From DAIOSQ01 sp036752465 (lineage in GTDB: Bacteria; Pseudomonadota; Gammaproteobacteria; Legionellales; Legionellaceae), in assembly GCA_036752465.1 (NCBI GenBank), contig DAIOSQ010000116.1, forward strand, positions 1 through 5,534: a stretch of DNA of 5,534 nt. The letters are read 5' to 3'. The notes under the pieces were generated by a model. That model had not been told where the DNA came from, searched no databases, and worked only from the letters and a program-made list of their open reading frames with translations. This document shows positions 4,840-5,534 of the stretch, piece after piece; the stretch's first letter is position 1, and every line of letters begins with the position of its first letter. The position numbers and the translations under genes are program-made.

Positions 4840-5534
4840 TTAAATATCTGCAGGGAAAAATACACTGATAACCACACCAGTTCCTTTTTTAGGGGCTTTC
4901 AAGGTGACTTTGCCATGATGTAACTCACATATTTGCTTGACAATGGACAAGCCAAGACCGCTTCCTTGGGTTTTATTCCCCAATACGCGAAAAAATCGCT
5001 CAAAAACTCGTGAGCGAAATGCTTTTGGTATCCCTGGACCAGTGTCGCTGACTTCTAAAATCAGATTTTTATTTTTCTCAAAAACGCGCACTAAAATGTC
5101 ATCTCCTTCACGGCAATAGCGAATGGCATTGTCAATGAGGTTGCTTATTAAAATGCTGATGGTGGTTGGATTTCCTCGAAAATACAGGCTCTGTGGCATG
5201 GCATCTAGCTCTAATTGGATTTTTTTGTCGACGGCTTGCGGTGCGTGCATGGCCATAATTTCTCGCACAATTTTAGCCAAGTCAATATGCTCGATATCAC
5301 TTTGCTTGCCTGAATTTGTAAACAGCCTGCTCATTGTAAGTAATTGCTGAACAATATGCGCGCCACGATTGACGCTTATGATAAGCTTGGCTAATGCTTG
5401 ATTTTTCTCATCAATGTCGTGGGTATTGAGTGCTACTTGCGCTTGGACCTTGAGCGCGTCGAGTGGGGTACGTAATTCATGCGCTGCATCTGCGGCAAAA
5501 CGCTTCTCACGTTCAAAGCCCTCTTTAAGCCGGG
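4840..5534 (-). CDS. Sensor histidine kinase (QseC/PmrB-like), C-terminal part, open at the right window edge
   Basis: About 230 residues are visible; the N-terminal sensor, membrane segments and probably HAMP domain lie beyond the edge. The frame stays open past the internal ATG at 5334 to position 5534, so that ATG is not the gene start. The phospho-acceptor H-box is FAADAAHELRTPLDALK, with the His codon at 5479-5481. The catalytic domain has the N-box NLIDNA (Asn codon 5128-5130), the G1 box DTGPGIP (Asp codon 5044-5046), the F-box ERFFR and the G2 box GSGLGLS (from about 4965). All motifs needed for ATP binding and autophosphorylation are intact. The AADAAHELRTPL form of the H-box resembles the QseC/PmrB group of inner-membrane kinases. 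The partner response regulator is not in the window and is expected just upstream. The gene ends 14 bp before the thioesterase start. Confidence 0.93.
   Translation of the reverse strand, partial: RLKEGFEREKRFAADAAHELRTPLDALKVQAQVALNTHDIDEKNQALAKLIISVNRGAHIVQQLLTMSRLFTNSGKQSDIEHIDLAKIVREIMAMHAPQAVDKKIQLELDAMPQSLYFRGNPTTISILISNLIDNAIRYCREGDDILVRVFEKNKNLILEVSDTGPGIPKAFRSRVFERFFRVLGNKTQGSGLGLSIVKQICELHHGKVTLKAPKKGTGVVISVFFPADI

Noticed and set aside
1..5534. Mobile element, CRISPR, tRNA or toxin-antitoxin content
   Set aside because: No transposase, integrase, spaced repeat array, cloverleaf or small paired ORFs could be supported; the unassigned open frames are shadows of the seven genes.

Overview
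The window looks like ordinary chromosomal DNA of a Gram-negative bacterium, probably a gammaproteobacterium. It has moderate GC, tightly packed genes, a lipoprotein with a classical lipobox, a QseC/PmrB-like sensor kinase and a crotonase-family catabolic gene pair. The genus cannot be fixed from the sequence; a Legionellales-like relative is only a guess. Seven protein-coding genes are visible, two of them cut by the window edges. There are no tRNA, rRNA, CRISPR, phage or insertion-sequence genes.

Left block (+ strand, 3-1296): the C-terminal end of an enoyl-CoA hydratase is followed one base later by a complete 3-hydroxyisobutyryl-CoA hydrolase. The two enzymes are consecutive steps of valine (branched-chain acyl-CoA) breakdown: hydration of methacrylyl-CoA, then release of 3-hydroxyisobutyrate. 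The hydrolase carries an extra segment of about 26 residues. Its 3' end overlaps the 3' end of the convergent gene by 47 bp.

Middle block: a short-chain dehydrogenase/reductase on the minus strand (1250-2098) diverges from a plus-strand pair made of a lipoprotein alpha/beta hydrolase (2343-3074) and a flavin-containing monooxygenase (3071-4369), which share an ATGA stop/start overlap. The 244-bp divergent spacer (2099-2342) is the most information-rich non-coding stretch. It holds an extended -10 on each strand, several dyads between and around them, and a roughly 140-nt leader in front of the dehydrogenase in which an upstream 8-mer is complementary to the Shine-Dalgarno region.

Right block (- strand, 5534-4379): a sensor histidine kinase, open at the right edge, is followed 14 bp later by a hotdog-fold acyl-CoA thioesterase. 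The two are probably one transcript. The thioesterase converges on the monooxygenase with only 9 bp between the stop codons.

Most genes fit acyl-CoA, ester or carbonyl metabolism (hydratase, CoA hydrolase, SDR, esterase, FMO, thioesterase), but they lie in at least three transcription units and nothing proves one pathway. No clearly new multi-gene system is visible. The items most worth checking are the divergent regulatory region, the GC-rich tail of the lipoprotein gene bounded by 8-bp direct repeats, the insert in the CoA hydrolase, a 19-bp palindrome inside the SDR gene, and an apparent excess of the heptamer TGCCAGT.
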